Source: Enoplolaimus lenunculus (lineage: Eukaryota; Nematoda; Enoplea; Enoplida; Thoracostomopsidae). From it: a DNA stretch of 64,000 nucleotides. Position numbers and translations under genes: made by a program. Positions 34,701-49,700 of the stretch are shown here, piece after piece (the stretch's first letter is position 1; each line of letters begins with the position of its first letter). The notes beneath the pieces are model-generated. The model was not told where the DNA came from. It searched no databases and worked only from the letters and a program-made list of their open reading frames with translations. Location of the stretch: assembly GCA_030248215.1 (NCBI GenBank), contig JASANG010002898.1:1-64000 (forward strand), in the 5' to 3' direction.

Positions 34701-37700
34701 CGCAGTTTGTTCGAGTAATGCAGATTGCAGTCTAAAAATGTAATAATTCTAGGCTCAAAAAAGTATAGGTTCAGAAAGTCCTGTATTAGGAACTAAAATT
34801 TAATAATGTTTTCGAGTTGTCATTTATAATTTGATGTGCAATGAAGTCAGCTACGTAGCAAAAAGAAAAATTTGTTATAGTTTATAAATCAACAGTTTTT
34901 TCATTTTCAATTAGTCCAATAATAATATATTTTGTCAAACCAAGTACTCTCTACAATTTCAATGATTTAATTTTCCCTCCCCCTGTACAGTTTATGGCAA
35001 TTTTTTAGTCAAATTATTATAACTGAAATTTATATTCTTTGCATCAACTGATGGAATTTGGGATTGAATAGACAAATGAAGCACTGGTTGTTATAACAAA
35101 CCAGTGGATGAAGAGTGACTGTATGAGATGTTTTGTTTTCTGGAGAATAATAAGTGAAAGAAAAATCGGACTTTTTAAGGTTTCAATCCAAAGTCCAAAA
35201 AGATCGATAGATAATATTCAATTACGTGACTCTGAATTTCAGATTCGAGAAATACGTAAGTTGTCATTTTTAGCATTCAATGATGCTTTTATTGTCAACA
35301 ATGATCTTATATAATAATGCCCATAAAAATTAAAAAATACAGCAAGCACATATTTATTTGAATATACCTGTGTTCTAGAATGTTTAGCAGTTATCACCAG
35401 ATGGTGATAAATCTTACAACTTTGAAAGATGAGTCTCGAAATGCAGCTAAATATTTCTACTTCTGTGTTAATTTTGATAGCCTTGACTGTGGGAGTTCGT
35501 TAGTTTGAATCAGCAACAGGAATTCGTTTTCCACTGGACCAGGAGTAGTATAGGAGGACCAGTGCAATCCCAGGGAGCCGGGAACCAATGTTGTAGATAT
35601 GAATATATATACGGTAGGTAATGTGTGTGCATGCATATATGTGTGTATGTGTTATTTGGAGTTGTGTGTTTATGTATGTAAGTGTGTTTCAGATCCTGGT
35701 CCCAAGTTGTGGGTTTTTTTAAGCTTAGCTTTTGTAAAATTGAGAAAACAGTCGGACGGGTTTGCAGCGTATCTCGCTGTAGCTGGCATTAAGTACCGTT
35801 ATTGATCAAATAAAGCTTGATTATGTGGTGTTTAAGTGAAATTTACCAAGAAAAATATTTATCCCGCAGAAAGCAAGTGTGGTTTTGAAAACCGTTCTGG
35901 CAACAATCAGCGTGGAAACTGTACCCAAATTTTCCTCTGCGGTTGTGTTCATTTATTTTCCAATTAGGATAGTTTTGCTTTCCCGCTTTCGTTTTCGGCA
36001 TTATCAACCCAGTTTTCATTTTCGGCTGTTAATAGTAAAACTATAGAATGCTCTATGTTGTGATTGATTGCGGCGTACCTCTCTGTAGCTGGCTTTAAAT
36101 GCCGTTATTGATCAGATAAGGAGGCTTGATTATATGGTATTAAAGCGAAATTTTACCAAGAAAAATATTTATACCGTGGGAAGCAAGTGTGGTTTCGAAA
36201 ATCATTTAGGCAACAATCAATTGGTTATTGTGCAGGCCGTATAAAATGTTCCGATGCGGTTGTGTTCATTTCTATTCAATTAGGCTGGTTTTGCTTTGCC
36301 ATTTTTGTTTTCGGTATTATCAACCAAGTTTTCATTTTCGGCTGTTATAGCAAAATTGGAGAATGCTCTATGTTGCGGATACTGGCCATGATGAGATATT
36401 TGTTTTATAATTTTTAGTTGGATTACCATTTATTAATGACAAAGGACTGTAATCCTCTCTTGGGACAATTTATTTCCAAATATATGTGAAATTGGCCTAC
36501 AGTTCTCATGTATGGAGTTCGCGTGCAAATTCGCAAAATACTCGTAGACCAATATATTGACCTGGAGCATGCTAATCCCATAACATTAAACACTCAATAT
36601 GTAAAATATATGTTCTTTGAAGATTTCTAATTCTAATTCCAATTTCGATTCGGGTATAACGTATGGTACCAAAATTTGGGTAAGTTTTTTCAAATTTTTA
36701 GCAGATTATGTTTCTTACTACTAAATATATGGATAAATAACCTATTTTAGAGTTGAAATATTAGCATTCTGTAGTTTTATACTGAATATTGAATACTAAT
36801 ACATTAGAGAAACAAACACAGTGCCATATGGTAAGCATCTTCTAATTTGAACATTTTAAAAGAATATATTTACATAGGTTAATGTTTGTTGGTCATTACT
36901 GCTAGTACTCAAATTTGGTATTTATCTGAATATAGAACTTTACATTTTTACTTTTATGATACAAGTAACAGTGCGTCATGTTGATAGGTTAACACAGTTC
37001 ATTTCGTCTATGGTATATGTGTTAGCAGACTACGGGTCGCAACTAACATACAAATATTTTATAGCTTTGAGTTAAACGACAGTCAATAATCGCCCAAGAT
37101 TTTCACAACATTATATTTATTAGAATAGTTTATATCACAGCATTGTGTTATTTGTCAAAGTTTTTGTTTTAGTTCAAGATCCCAATTGAAGTTGCTATCC
37201 TTTTTTGGATGCGACCGATAGTCTACGGCAAGAAAATTTGAATGCTGTAGAATATGATGAATATTCGAGAAATATAACAAATAATCTTCAAAGCAACCTT
37301 GGCGCTTCAACATCTCCACAACCTGAAAACAGTACAGCCCAGAAAAGTGATTGGGTACGTAAGTTTCATATTCTAACAGTCTTGTCGCAAACGCTCACAT
37401 CACACAGCCACCTAATTTACTAATTGCACATCACAAGAAACTAGCAGTATTTATTGACAAAAAACCTTAATTTGTTTATCAGCGCGCCGTATGAACTGAA
37501 ACTTAGTTCCTAATATTAGCATAAACATTCTTTATTGTTTTCTGTTGCAGAGCTTGAATAAGCAAGCATAGATTATTTTCTATACATTAAATTACCGCTT
37601 GCACCAGAACAGATAATAATATTTCTTATATCATTCTGCGGGAATGGTTAAGTGTAAAGAAGATAGTGAACCGTCAACTTGTGGCAAAAGTAGTACATTT

Positions 37701-40700
37701 TAGCAGTAAGCACGAAAGTTCTGCAAGACTAATACTTAAACACTTTCAAAAATGAAATTGAGTATCTCTCCTCGAATTCCGATGGCGCGCATCACTTCGA
37801 GAATAATGTAGCAGATCATTTGAATCAAAACCCATCGGATGGTTGCTGTCTGCACAAGGAAAGTATAGTGAACATGGAGGAGGTAAGTGAAATCGTTCAA
37901 ATTCATTTCAATTACTGCAGTTGAATAAACTTTGTAGCAGATTTAAAAGCATTTTAACTATGTCTGAGACCTATAGTAGACGGTGTACAGCTTATGTCTT
38001 GTAGCCTAAACTGAATACAGTTTGAATCTTTTCAGTGTTTCCAGATATGTTGAAGCCTTTATATCACTAAGATCTCTGTTTCAATTATGCTAAATTTTTG
38101 CATTCTTACGGAGTAATTCGCCAACACATGAGCATCCTGCACGGACATTGATGACGACGAGCGCAAAAATAATGTTTGGCAGTTTAGGAAGGTTTAATTG
38201 CGAATGGTAGTGATGAGATACGTCAATGTAACAACATTGCAAAGTATAGCTTTTAGCGTGCGCCTTGGCTAATGACTAAGAACATCACAACAGGTAAAAT
38301 AAAAAATTTAGATGAAATTAACACCTCTATTATGATTACATCATTTTCTTCTAATAGAAATCCAAACCAATGCGGAGGCAAATACTAAAAGACATAACAA
38401 GCCTTGTCGAAAATCAGCACCGCAACTATGTGGACTGCGAAACAAACAACGGCGAAGCGGAAAGCACTATAAAACATTAGTCGACTACTACGGTTGGTGC
38501 TAAAGTACGGCTAAACTTATTAAAATACGTATTTAGAATTTTTGGGTTCATTTATATATAAAATTTAATAAAATGTGATTTTATGCACATGTTCATTCGT
38601 GTTTGGACTGACCTGAAATCAAAAATATTTCGAAATCTGCACAATTATAGTTGCTAAATGCTTTTCTTTGCTTAACAAATGGAACAATTTTTTCAGACTA
38701 AATTCCATCCTGAAACAATCTACAACTTGTACTCGCGAAATCACGGAGTTGTGCGTCGGAGAAGTAGCGTATTGGGCTGGGCCTGCACTGCAGCCTCAAT
38801 TCCATTAGATCCTCGGCGCATTGGGCCTGGTAGGGGATTGGTGGGCTATGAAGATGAATTATGTGGAGCAGTTATATCTGAATAGCAAAAAGGAACTAGT
38901 CTGGTAACGCTGCGATACAATTTGTCAGTTGGGCTGAGGTCATAATAGAATCCGTCACTTTCCGCGGTGCAAAATTTAAGACCGGTAAAAGGTTTGATGG
39001 TCGTGGAATACAACTCAATTTTTACCCTGCTGTGTCAAAATTACGAACATTCTTTGTCGTCATTTCTGTTTTACATTAAAATAAACTAAGTCATTAACAA
39101 TAGCATTATATATTACAAAGTTTGTTAGAATTAATTAGTTTTAGAACGTCTAGTACGGCGTCGTTTACGTTTAGCTTTAGTAGTTCTAGTAGTTTTCTTG
39201 CGTACGATACTTTTAGCAGAGGTTTTCCCACCCCTCTGCATGCTAATGCTCGATGCCAAAAATTGAAATGGAGACAAATCCGTTAGAGAGTACTCACACT
39301 GCGGATCATATTATATGTAGTCGAAATGCTTTTCTTGTAAATCTGCAATACTGATACAACTGCGCATATTATACCAACCCAGGGTCACTGTTACGATGTC
39401 TTAGCTGTTTGCCCGCTGCCAATAGTTTGGTTTAGTGTCACTAAATGCAGTTGTGAACTCTTAGACACTTTATGGCACACGCTTAGATTTAGGATATTTA
39501 GCAACAGGCTTGCCTATACCGAAGCCTAAATTTACACAGCTCGGTTTAACTCATTCCGATGGTGTTAATTTATATGTGACTGTGAGGAAACAGCTTTGTG
39601 TACGCACCAATGTTATATGCATAAGCTTCAAATTATGTGTGACGTAGGCGACCTGGGCAGAAAATGTTAGATAGATCCGGTCAAAAAAAACTTAGACAGA
39701 TCCGGTTAGAAAAAGTTAGACAGATCCGGTCAGAAACAATTAGACAGATCCTGTCGGAAAAAATTAGACAGATTCTATGGGAAAAAGTTAGATAGTTTCG
39801 AAACTAACGTAGATGGACAGAGCACACCCAATCTTGGATTTACTGAGATGACATTTTTGTTTTGATAGGATTTTTACAGTTTCAGCAAGACTGTTACTAC
39901 ATATTTCAAAACCGGGCCGCCCCCCCTAACCGAGGGGCCCAAACCACCCCGGGCCAAAAAGACTTCCTCTCTTCTTTTTTACACCCACCAAAAACAAAAC
40001 AAAAAAAAAAAAAAAAAAAAAAAACACAAAAAAAAAAAAAAAAAAACTTGTTTTTGCCCAAGCTACCCATTCGATTACACTAACAACTATTTGTCAATTA
40101 TTTTCAGTTACCTTTTTACCGCAATATCGGAGAGATAGAAATTAAACCCACTCCGTAATATATAATTTACCGTTGGTGAAAGGTAAAATAAAATGCGCCC
40201 TAATAAGATGTCGAACGAAAACAAACTATTATTCGAGGAATCAGGGCAATGTAGGAGTAAAACCAAAGTGAAAATTGAAAAGTAAAAGAAAACCTGGAAA
40301 TCTGCAAACAAGGGCATGTTGGCAGTGTGGGTCAAACTTACAACAAAAATAGCTGCTCCGGACCTCGATTACGGTTTTATACCAACACTACGTAATCCCA
40401 TTCGTCAAACGTTTGAATCCCAACTTCTTTGGTAAAATGTTGCTGATCCACTGTTACCATTCGCCATCGTATTTTTGGTAATTGTGGGATGGAGAAGCAT
40501 GTGAACCAACCTAACCTGTCCTACACTTTGCTAACCTCACCTACGCCTTGCTCAAGCAATCCTATACTTAGCTTACTTTTCTCAAATTACAATGCTTAGC
40601 GCATTTGTGCCTTCCCCCATCCCACATGCACATGAACAGTTTTGTTAGCGTGCAATTTACATATTTCTGCATTGTTTGCAGAGTGGTGCCCACCTCCATC

Positions 40701-43700
40701 CCAAACGCACCTTTATTTTTTCAACATTATTTCGTCGAATCCAGAAACCAAATCCCACACTGTTCGGCAATGAGTTTTTGATTTGAAACGATAAATTTTT
40801 TATATAACTAGTTATAATTCAATGTTTTTGTTTCAGTTCAATAAATCTTAGAATTGAGGTCGTGGCAAAAAATATATCATCATTTAAATGTTATTACAGG
40901 TGGCATTGCACTGGTATTCTGAAACAAATTTCGATAAAGTTTGAATCGGATTCGGCAAATTAATAATGAATTCGGATCAGGTAGTGATGTGTCGATGAAT
41001 TGACATCGGTACTAATGGGCACTTTTCGTGAGTTTGGGAATCGACATCGACAGTGCAAAAATTGCCGATTCTTTGCCAATAATTTGAGCACGTAGCAGTC
41101 AGTTGGAATACTATCAATTTCAGTTCTTGGCGTATATTAGTGTGTCTGATAAATGAAACTGTTCTCTCTTGCGTTCATGTTTAAAAATTAATTGAAGTGA
41201 ACAGTTCTCATAAAATTATAATCGTTTATGGTGGTTAGGGTTTAAGCTTTCGCGTAATGGTGTAATGTGTTATCGTATTTGTTTATAAGCACGGTGCATA
41301 ATCAAGTTGGAATCTGCATCGGTTCGGCGTCGACAAAATTGCAAAATAAGAAGCTGCGGCGGTATCTTCAAAAATTTTGGGATCGGCACATTCCTAATTC
41401 GTATTCGATCAAATCATGGATTCCGCACCACCCTGCTAGTGGACAACATATCAATAAATTTATCACTTACCTGGTAAAAGCCGCATAACTTATGTTGTTC
41501 ACCATACTGCGAACGTGAAACGCAGCTACTGGTGTGTAGAGGCATTTTTCGGTTTATAATACGTGTGAACCATTCACCTGCCCGTACCACAATATTCGCG
41601 CAAAGTTTGACATTTGCTGAAACATAATTGAACAATAAAAACCAATACTTTCTCAAAAGATGGATTATTCTGTGTGAATAGATGCTGCTCAAATTGAACC
41701 GTTATTTTTTGATGCATACGAAAGCTTATTGAGAATAAACTAAGGATGTGCCGATACCGAAATTTTTCCCGATGCCAACTCTTAATTTAAAATTTTACCG
41801 ATGCCGATGCTGATTCTAACCTAAACTAACGATTTTTGAGTAAGCAAAAAACTTTGGCATCTATGATAAAAGTTTCAAAATACTTGAAGATAGAGTCGTT
41901 TTAAAATTAAAATATGCTTACACGACGTACTAACCAGGGTGTAGACGAATATTAAAAATGACCGAAACAGATAGTGATCCAGATAACGGAAACGAAGAAA
42001 AAGAATATTAAACTACAAGTTTCAAATGTTTTACTTTCCTGCCAAAATATTGGAAATTTGGGTGAATGCCGTAATTTTTATGTCATTTCGAACAATGGTA
42101 CAATATCAATAATGAAAATTGCTTGATATACGTGATTTGCGAAAAGAACTAATTGAAACAGACACCGAGTTTCTATCTGAAACGGAGATCTAACTACACC
42201 CTACTCCTAAATGAAAAACCAACAGTAAAAAATCGAATCGAAATATTGAGCACGTCACTCCTCACCAGCACAAACTTTTTAGGCAAAAAACGTGTCATAC
42301 TGACACAACAACAAGCTAGCCAAGTATTCAAAACATAAGTTGACACCTAAACCATTTATTGCTAAGCATGGAGTAAACGTGTAGTAAAAATAGAGGGTAC
42401 GGATAGTAATCGAAATAAAGGGAAACGGAAGTTGAAGTATACATAAAAGTTTCAGAGATGTATTATTTTTCTACCAACAAAATAGAGGTATGATTTTCGG
42501 ACTTTCTTAAATTTTAAAGAATAAATTTGGATCCGCTCATGTTAGAAAGGTTTTGGATGATTTAGGTTGTGTATATTTTATATCGAGTAATTGTAGCATA
42601 TCTATGACGAGAAATTGAGATATTCACGTAACTAACATCAGTTTTTGAGCATAAAAATTACAAATTCTTGACATGGATACCAAGTTTTGATTGCTACAAT
42701 TTTACAGAAAATTATACGTTTCCTAATGGAATTGCTATAATTTTGTGAAAGCACAAACTAAAACTATTACTCACTCTAAGAAGACACATTACTTTTACTC
42801 AAATAATTAATCTATATAGATGTATACCAAAATAGAATTAAATATTTCCCCTTTGTGGCATATGCATACCTGAAACAATAAATATAAATTTACTGAACCA
42901 GTAAAACAACTATTACAACTGTAAATCATCAAGAAGTGCAAAAGTCAGATTTGCGACTGCTAGAAAGACAGAGCGATAAGAACGTACAAAGGTTAACACC
43001 CACAACTCCCTGATGATGCATGGTGGAGTGATATGTTATGCAATCTCGACGTGATGTGTAATAAACTAACAGAGTTATCACTGTAAAGGTGTTTGACTTC
43101 TTTTCCGAGGTCGAGCTTTGGCTTTTAAGTGTTCCCAATATAACTTTACTCAAGCAGCCTTGTTGAGGGATAGCTGTAGTATTATTTGGGTGGATGATAC
43201 CTCTAAAAGCTTATTCTCTATGGTTTGGAAATGACTATAACGAAAAATGTTTTGAAAGTTGTGATGAGCTAGAAATTTGAAATAAAAATAAATACCAAAT
43301 TCGCGAAATTCGCACAGATAGCACTTACCGGTTATAGCCCTGCCAAAATTGAACAAAAACATGGAGCCCAACTAAACTGGGAGACGAGACTCAGTATTAT
43401 ATTTTCATGGACCACACTTAACCAAAATGTTACAACAATGCAAAAAACTGAGGTGCAGCGTGACATATACAGCAACATAAAAACCGAAACAATTTACTAA
43501 CGAAACGGCGTCATAGCCGCAATCAATGCCATTAATAATCACCATTAAATAAGTATCACAGATTTGTGTTTAGCGTTTGACAACGAATAATAACGGCCAA
43601 ATCCGTTGACCGAAATATTGATGCCGAAATATAGGTTTTAGCTATAAACTAAACAGTTTTTAAACAATGGTTTTCAATTGCATCACTTCTTATCTCCAAA

Positions 43701-46700
43701 TCGATACATTTTGCAAATCGCATTTTATAATCACTTTTCACAACGTGAAGTAGCATTTTTTATTTTGTGGCACCATATTCAGTACCTGACCAGACATGAT
43801 GAAGTTATGCGCTGCCGCGAATTTAATCATGTAACGAAACGTAGCGATGACATTCTGGATCACATTTTCATTGTGGCGTCTAACGCCGTGTGCGTGACCC
43901 ACGACTATGTTTTCAACAACTGGGCGGATGTTGAGCGACGCCATTGAGTGTCCGTAGATATGTTTACACCAAGAGCCTTTCAAGGGCTCACGAGAACGTT
44001 CTGATTGACTTGTACATGTAAAAGTTTGGCAGTCAATGTCAAGTCCCGTTTTGTAGATTATCGACCTGGACCGGCTTGAGACATCAAACGTAATGCGGAC
44101 GGCCAAAGTCCATGTGGGATGATAACACACGATGCATCGCCTATTGGACTCGCATGTTGCTTTCCACATGCTACTTTCTGTGATTTTGATATGACGGGAC
44201 TTTTTAGCAGAAACTGTTTCTTTCAAGTATACGGCAGAAGAATACGCTGGCGCGATGTGCACCTTTCGAACCTATCAGATACTTTTGAAACCAGTTGTGC
44301 AATTTTGCCAGTCCGGTCCCTAAACCTACTTCCATACAATATTAAGTTACTATGTAAACAAGATGCGGTCAACGCAACATTTTGTCAAGAATGCAAGATT
44401 ATGTTAATATTGTTGCTGCGTCATGCCATATTGTTTTAGTTTTATTTGGATGCGATCGCGTACGCCGGACTTGCGATATCGTTCGTAGTACTTATTACAG
44501 GCGCTGCGAATATGCTTGCAATGTTGGCGTTGTGGATTCTTTATCATTCGTTGGTCAATGTTGGACAACGCTGGTACGTTTCTGTATGAATTGTGTCTGT
44601 CCAAAAAAGTAATAAAAGAATTTTACTTAACTGTGTGCGGTGTGTTTTCATCGCCTTCGGGCGGCGACTCCTTGTTTTCCAAGCCGCAAAGTTGAAAGAT
44701 TTATACATTATAAATACACTGAATGTATTTGACAGTCTGTTTTCAATTAAAGGTTCTAAGCTACAACGTTTCTGCACCGGGATCGCTAATATCCTGTGGA
44801 TGTTCTACACGAAAATAGTTTTAGATTTGCAGTTTTATATGCTCAGACTTTGTAGTCAATTTATCGTGCAGCTTTTATAAGCAACACAATTGACACAAGC
44901 CTCCAGTTAGTACAATTTTTCTCACAAGAATCAAAACAGTTCTGCGTACACAATCGGCTTGGGCATCCCAATACTGTGATATATTGTTTGGTTGTGTAAG
45001 GTTCCTCTCTAGAATATTCATCAATTATTATTATTATTATTACAGCCCTCAGGCGGTGACTCATGTTTTAGCTGGCAGTACTTATCAATGAAATATGTGT
45101 GTTGAATACAGAATATTTTCAGAAACGTTTTTGCTCGGTGGAACGGGAAATAATTTAAAATCGGCGCAAATTTCCACCCTACCGCGGGGTTGAAATTTTT
45201 AGTGTATATAACTGTTTTAACTAATTTACCATTCAATTTTGTGTGCTAAGTCGAGTGAAATAAAAAAATTGGCTCTGTGCTATTTTAGCACATTCGTACA
45301 ACCAATTAGTAAGCTACACTACGGCAAGCTTGTCCAACAACACCTCGCTACCCACTACCATGAGCAGTTTCGGCAATCTGTTGAAGCGTTACTCGTAGCT
45401 TCGCTCACTAGAGGCCGCACCAATGGTCTGTGTTAAGACCTGTGAAGAAGAAAGATTTATTATTAACGTAGTATTTAAGCTCTACCGAAATAGGCTGTTT
45501 TATAAGCAACAAAACCCATGAAATTTTCTACAACATCGCGATGCTTAAAGCATTCGCAAAAATTGAACTCAAAATTGTGCAGACGAAACAGTCATTACTC
45601 ATAAGTTGTTTTACTAGCGGTGACAATATTTGATCATCAGTCAAAATATAGTTTGTTTTACTTTGATCCACTGCTGTGAATTGTAGTCATGAAAACTGAG
45701 ACATAGTTTGCTGAAAAACGTGTGTGGGCAGTGAAGGTATAACGTTCGCAACATTTCACGGCTTGTTCCAAGATTACACAATGTTTCAAAATTTTATTTT
45801 GCTTCTATTGTGACAACACAAATATTTTTGAATTTAGTGTTTTAAGTATACTCAATCAGGGTTTTCTATTTAAATAACATAAACTCTCAATGTCCACAAA
45901 TAAATGTTTCGTTTGATGTACATTGAGAATACGGCATAGTAAAGATAAGAAATATTACCGCAAATTGACTTTTTTCAGTTGTTACAAACCTGAGTCACGC
46001 TCTTCAATTGTGCATTGTCATATTCACCATGAGATGCAAAATTATAGTTTGAAAGATACATGTAGCTGATTTTGATCGCACAGTACCGAATTCGTGCACG
46101 TAGTGTATATAAAGGTCCAAATTGCCGAAACAAGTTAACTGCAAGCTCTTACGTAAAGTTTTTTCTGAGTGTTACAGGTACTCGTTTGGATGGGAATCTC
46201 AGCTATTGGAAACCGGATTTCTTGCAATCTGGTACTGTCCGCTGTTCGAATGGGCTCAGATTCCGAGCGGTGGTGATCCGCCACGATGGGTCGCAATATA
46301 TGGATGCCGATGGCTCATATTTAGGATTATGCTCGGTGCAGTGAGTCGCTCAGCTATATATTTTTAAATAATTTGGCTTTTGTTACGGAGTTTAAGCCAT
46401 ATTTATTGTGTATCTTTCATGTTGGAACCGTAACCGCGACTTGAAATTCTAAACCAAGACGTAGTTTGGATATGTTACTTATATTTTATGTGATAGCTTC
46501 AAGGTCTATTGCGGACAGTTGTTGTACTGTACACTTAATGCACTGCACGAAAAACAGATATTTTCATTTTCATTTTCAAAGCGTTTGACTTTGCTATATC
46601 TTTTAGGGTTTGATTAAAATTCGTGGCGATCCTTGTTGGCTTGATTTGACGTGCATGAATTATCACTATGAGGTAAGCAATGGCAATATTGATAGCTTTG

Positions 46701-49700
46701 TCGCACACGAGACGTTATTCAGTAGGTATACTAGGAGTAGGACAACTTTAAGTTAAATGTGTATTCAAAGTTTCGGGATGTGCTATTTGCTTTAGTTGCT
46801 GATTTTACACTCTAATGCAGACTTTAAGGAGTTTTTATCGCTAGGTACCGTTACTCATTAAAACTTAATATATTCATTTCAATTAGTTTTTCAAACAAAG
46901 GGGCAAGATAGATCACATTTCATGCTTTGACGCACTGGCTGTACGCCAGCAAGTTAAATTGGATGCATTCTCACGTACTGCTCAGTGCAACAAGTGCCGG
47001 CGAAAACTGGTGTTATTGCAAAGTCGATGCCGCAGTTTGGTGCACTTCGGAACCTGTCGATTGTTACAGAATGTCTACGCACAATTAATCGGCAAATCCC
47101 TCTTGAAATGTTAAGGTGCTCTGTTGACTTGAAATTACACTATTGCTTTATAATATTACTTTGTAGACGCAACCGGTGCCGAATGCAAACGCCTACTACT
47201 TGCATCAATCGCCTGAGCCTATTCACAAGCTCGAAGTCGCCGGCAATCATTTCATAGAATTGTTTGCGCCATTTTTCTTCTTCATGGGACGTACAATGAC
47301 GCTTGTTGGCGGCCTCATTCAAATATTTTTTCAGGTATATATGTGCTAAAGTAGATCCAAGATTAAATGTAAGCGGCGCAAATTTGGGATTTCTTACGGA
47401 CTGTTCATATTTGCTAGCGTGAATCCAAGGAAATAAACAGTACAAAGTTTGGAATTTGTATTTTTATTTGCAGGATAAAATAGTCACGTGTATTGAAAGT
47501 TGCAAAAAAGTTTCGAGTCGTATACTAGGTTTTGCATGTCTATTTGGGATAATTTCATTTGCGTATTTTTTACAATCTTGTAAGTTATAAATAACCTTTC
47601 CAGACGTTTGCTAAGTTTCGTGTCTCCTCTGTGTTACGCTATTGTTTTTAGTCAAATTTTACACTTTGTTTGGCACGTCAATCTATGTATTATTACAGAT
47701 TGTTCTTATTATAAGCGGCAATTTGAGTTTCTTGAACTGGCTTACCATTTTGCCCAGCATCGCGTGTTTGGATGACCGATTTTTGGCGCCGTTTTTTCCG
47801 CAATCGCTCAGGCAGCGCGTTGTCGAACTGCAAGCAGTGCGGGCGGATGAAGCCAAAACTATTCTTGGTAACCGCTCAATAGTTAATTTGTTATGGTTTC
47901 CAACCGTAAACCTTGGTTTCTCGCTTTGATTGTGTCACGTTGGGCAGGCAACATTCTTCGATAAAGGCTAATTATAATACTTATGGTAATGAATATGTTG
48001 TAAAATGGCACGTTCGAATTACTCACGTTTCTTGCACTTAATTTGTTCTACTTCCACGTGAAATTTGACAGACTCTCTGCGATCTTCGCTGTGCTGACCG
48101 TTCTAAGAAATTTTGGCAGGACGTCTTGTTCGACACGCTCCGAGCGTCGTTATCGCAGCGCTGATCGCATACCTAAGTATCCCGGTTGTTCGCAATTTGC
48201 TCTCGCCCAATCAAGCCATGAACACCAGCTTCGACCCATTGCGGTTGGTCAACACTTACGGCGCTTTTGGCAGGTAAGCCGTTGATGTTAAAACTTATCT
48301 CTGCTCACTAGGTAAATTAGACTACTATAGTTTATATTGCTATAGATTATATTGACCGTGAACATGCTTATAAGCAAGTAAGAATCTTTAACTATAAATG
48401 AGGACCATCGACTGTAAGAACGTGCCTTCGTTTCGACAAATTTGTTCGTTGCTTAGGCATTAAGAGAAGAGTAGAAATGTTTGAAAAAAGCTGGATATAA
48501 CAGAATTAGAGGAGCATAATTACATTTACTTAAATTTTTTTGCCAAATTGAATTTTGATTTTAAGTCTGAGGCGCGGGCTATAGAATAGATTACCCAGCC
48601 TTACCTCAATGTTCTGATCACAATTACAGCAGGTGTTTTGTCGACATCCACGGATTTGGGTCGCCACGACTATTAAATTTTTATTTTAGTAGTGCTGTAT
48701 TATTTTTGTTTTTTGTTGTTTGAATCATTATGTTCTTCAGTGTGACCAAAGAACGAACAGAAGTGATCGTTCAAGGCACACGAGCGTCTCATCCGTCCGA
48801 TCCTAATGCGCAATGGCTTGAGTACGAATTCAAAGCGAAACCTGGCGATGTTAATAAACGACCGCCGTATTTCTCACCGTATCATTATCGTCTCGACTGG
48901 TTGATGTGGTTTGCTGCATTTCAGGTATCGCATTTTCTCGTTGCGTATTAGGTTTTAGTTTAACCGGGATCTTCTCATTTTTACCCATGCTAGCAAAAAT
49001 ATGTTATATCGATCTTTAGTAAGTGTTAGATGTTGGGAAATTCGAACCAATGATGATGTTTTGTAAGTTACCATTACACGTTTTGGTATTCGCTGCGATT
49101 CAGGAATCTTCGCTGTTTCCATTATCTTTCAGGCTTTTGTTTTGACCGGGCCTGTTCGGTTTCCTTGTCCGTATCATTTTGTTATTGGTGTACCGTGTAA
49201 CCTTCGAATTAGTGAATAATTTAGTCCGCGGTTCAGCAGGCACCTAATTTAAGGCAGTCTTTTGTAGATAGTGAAATTCTGAGCTACCGCTGGTTGCTCT
49301 TGAAGTTTATATTCCCATGCAGACCCATTAGTACCTGTCTCATTGCAGAATTTCAAACTCCGGGTTGCTGGAGTTTCTACATTTATAAACTTAAACGTGG
49401 GTCTTACATTTTTAAGATTGAACATTTTCGGGTGTAATGCCCCATTCCACGTGGCTACACCCATGAAAATTGGCGACTGTCTGTTTTGTTTGATTTTAGA
49501 GTTACCAACATAATCCGTGGCTGGTACATTTGGTTGCGCGTTTGCTACTAAATGATCCATTGATCACTGATTTACTCGCGCATAATCCCTTTGCCGATGG
49601 TGATCCGCCAAAGTAAGCTAGCAATGTAAATTTTCTTTTTTGCCTGGTTGAGTGTTGTGTCTCTAAAACCGCCAAACAGACTGTCGTGCAGCATTTATAT

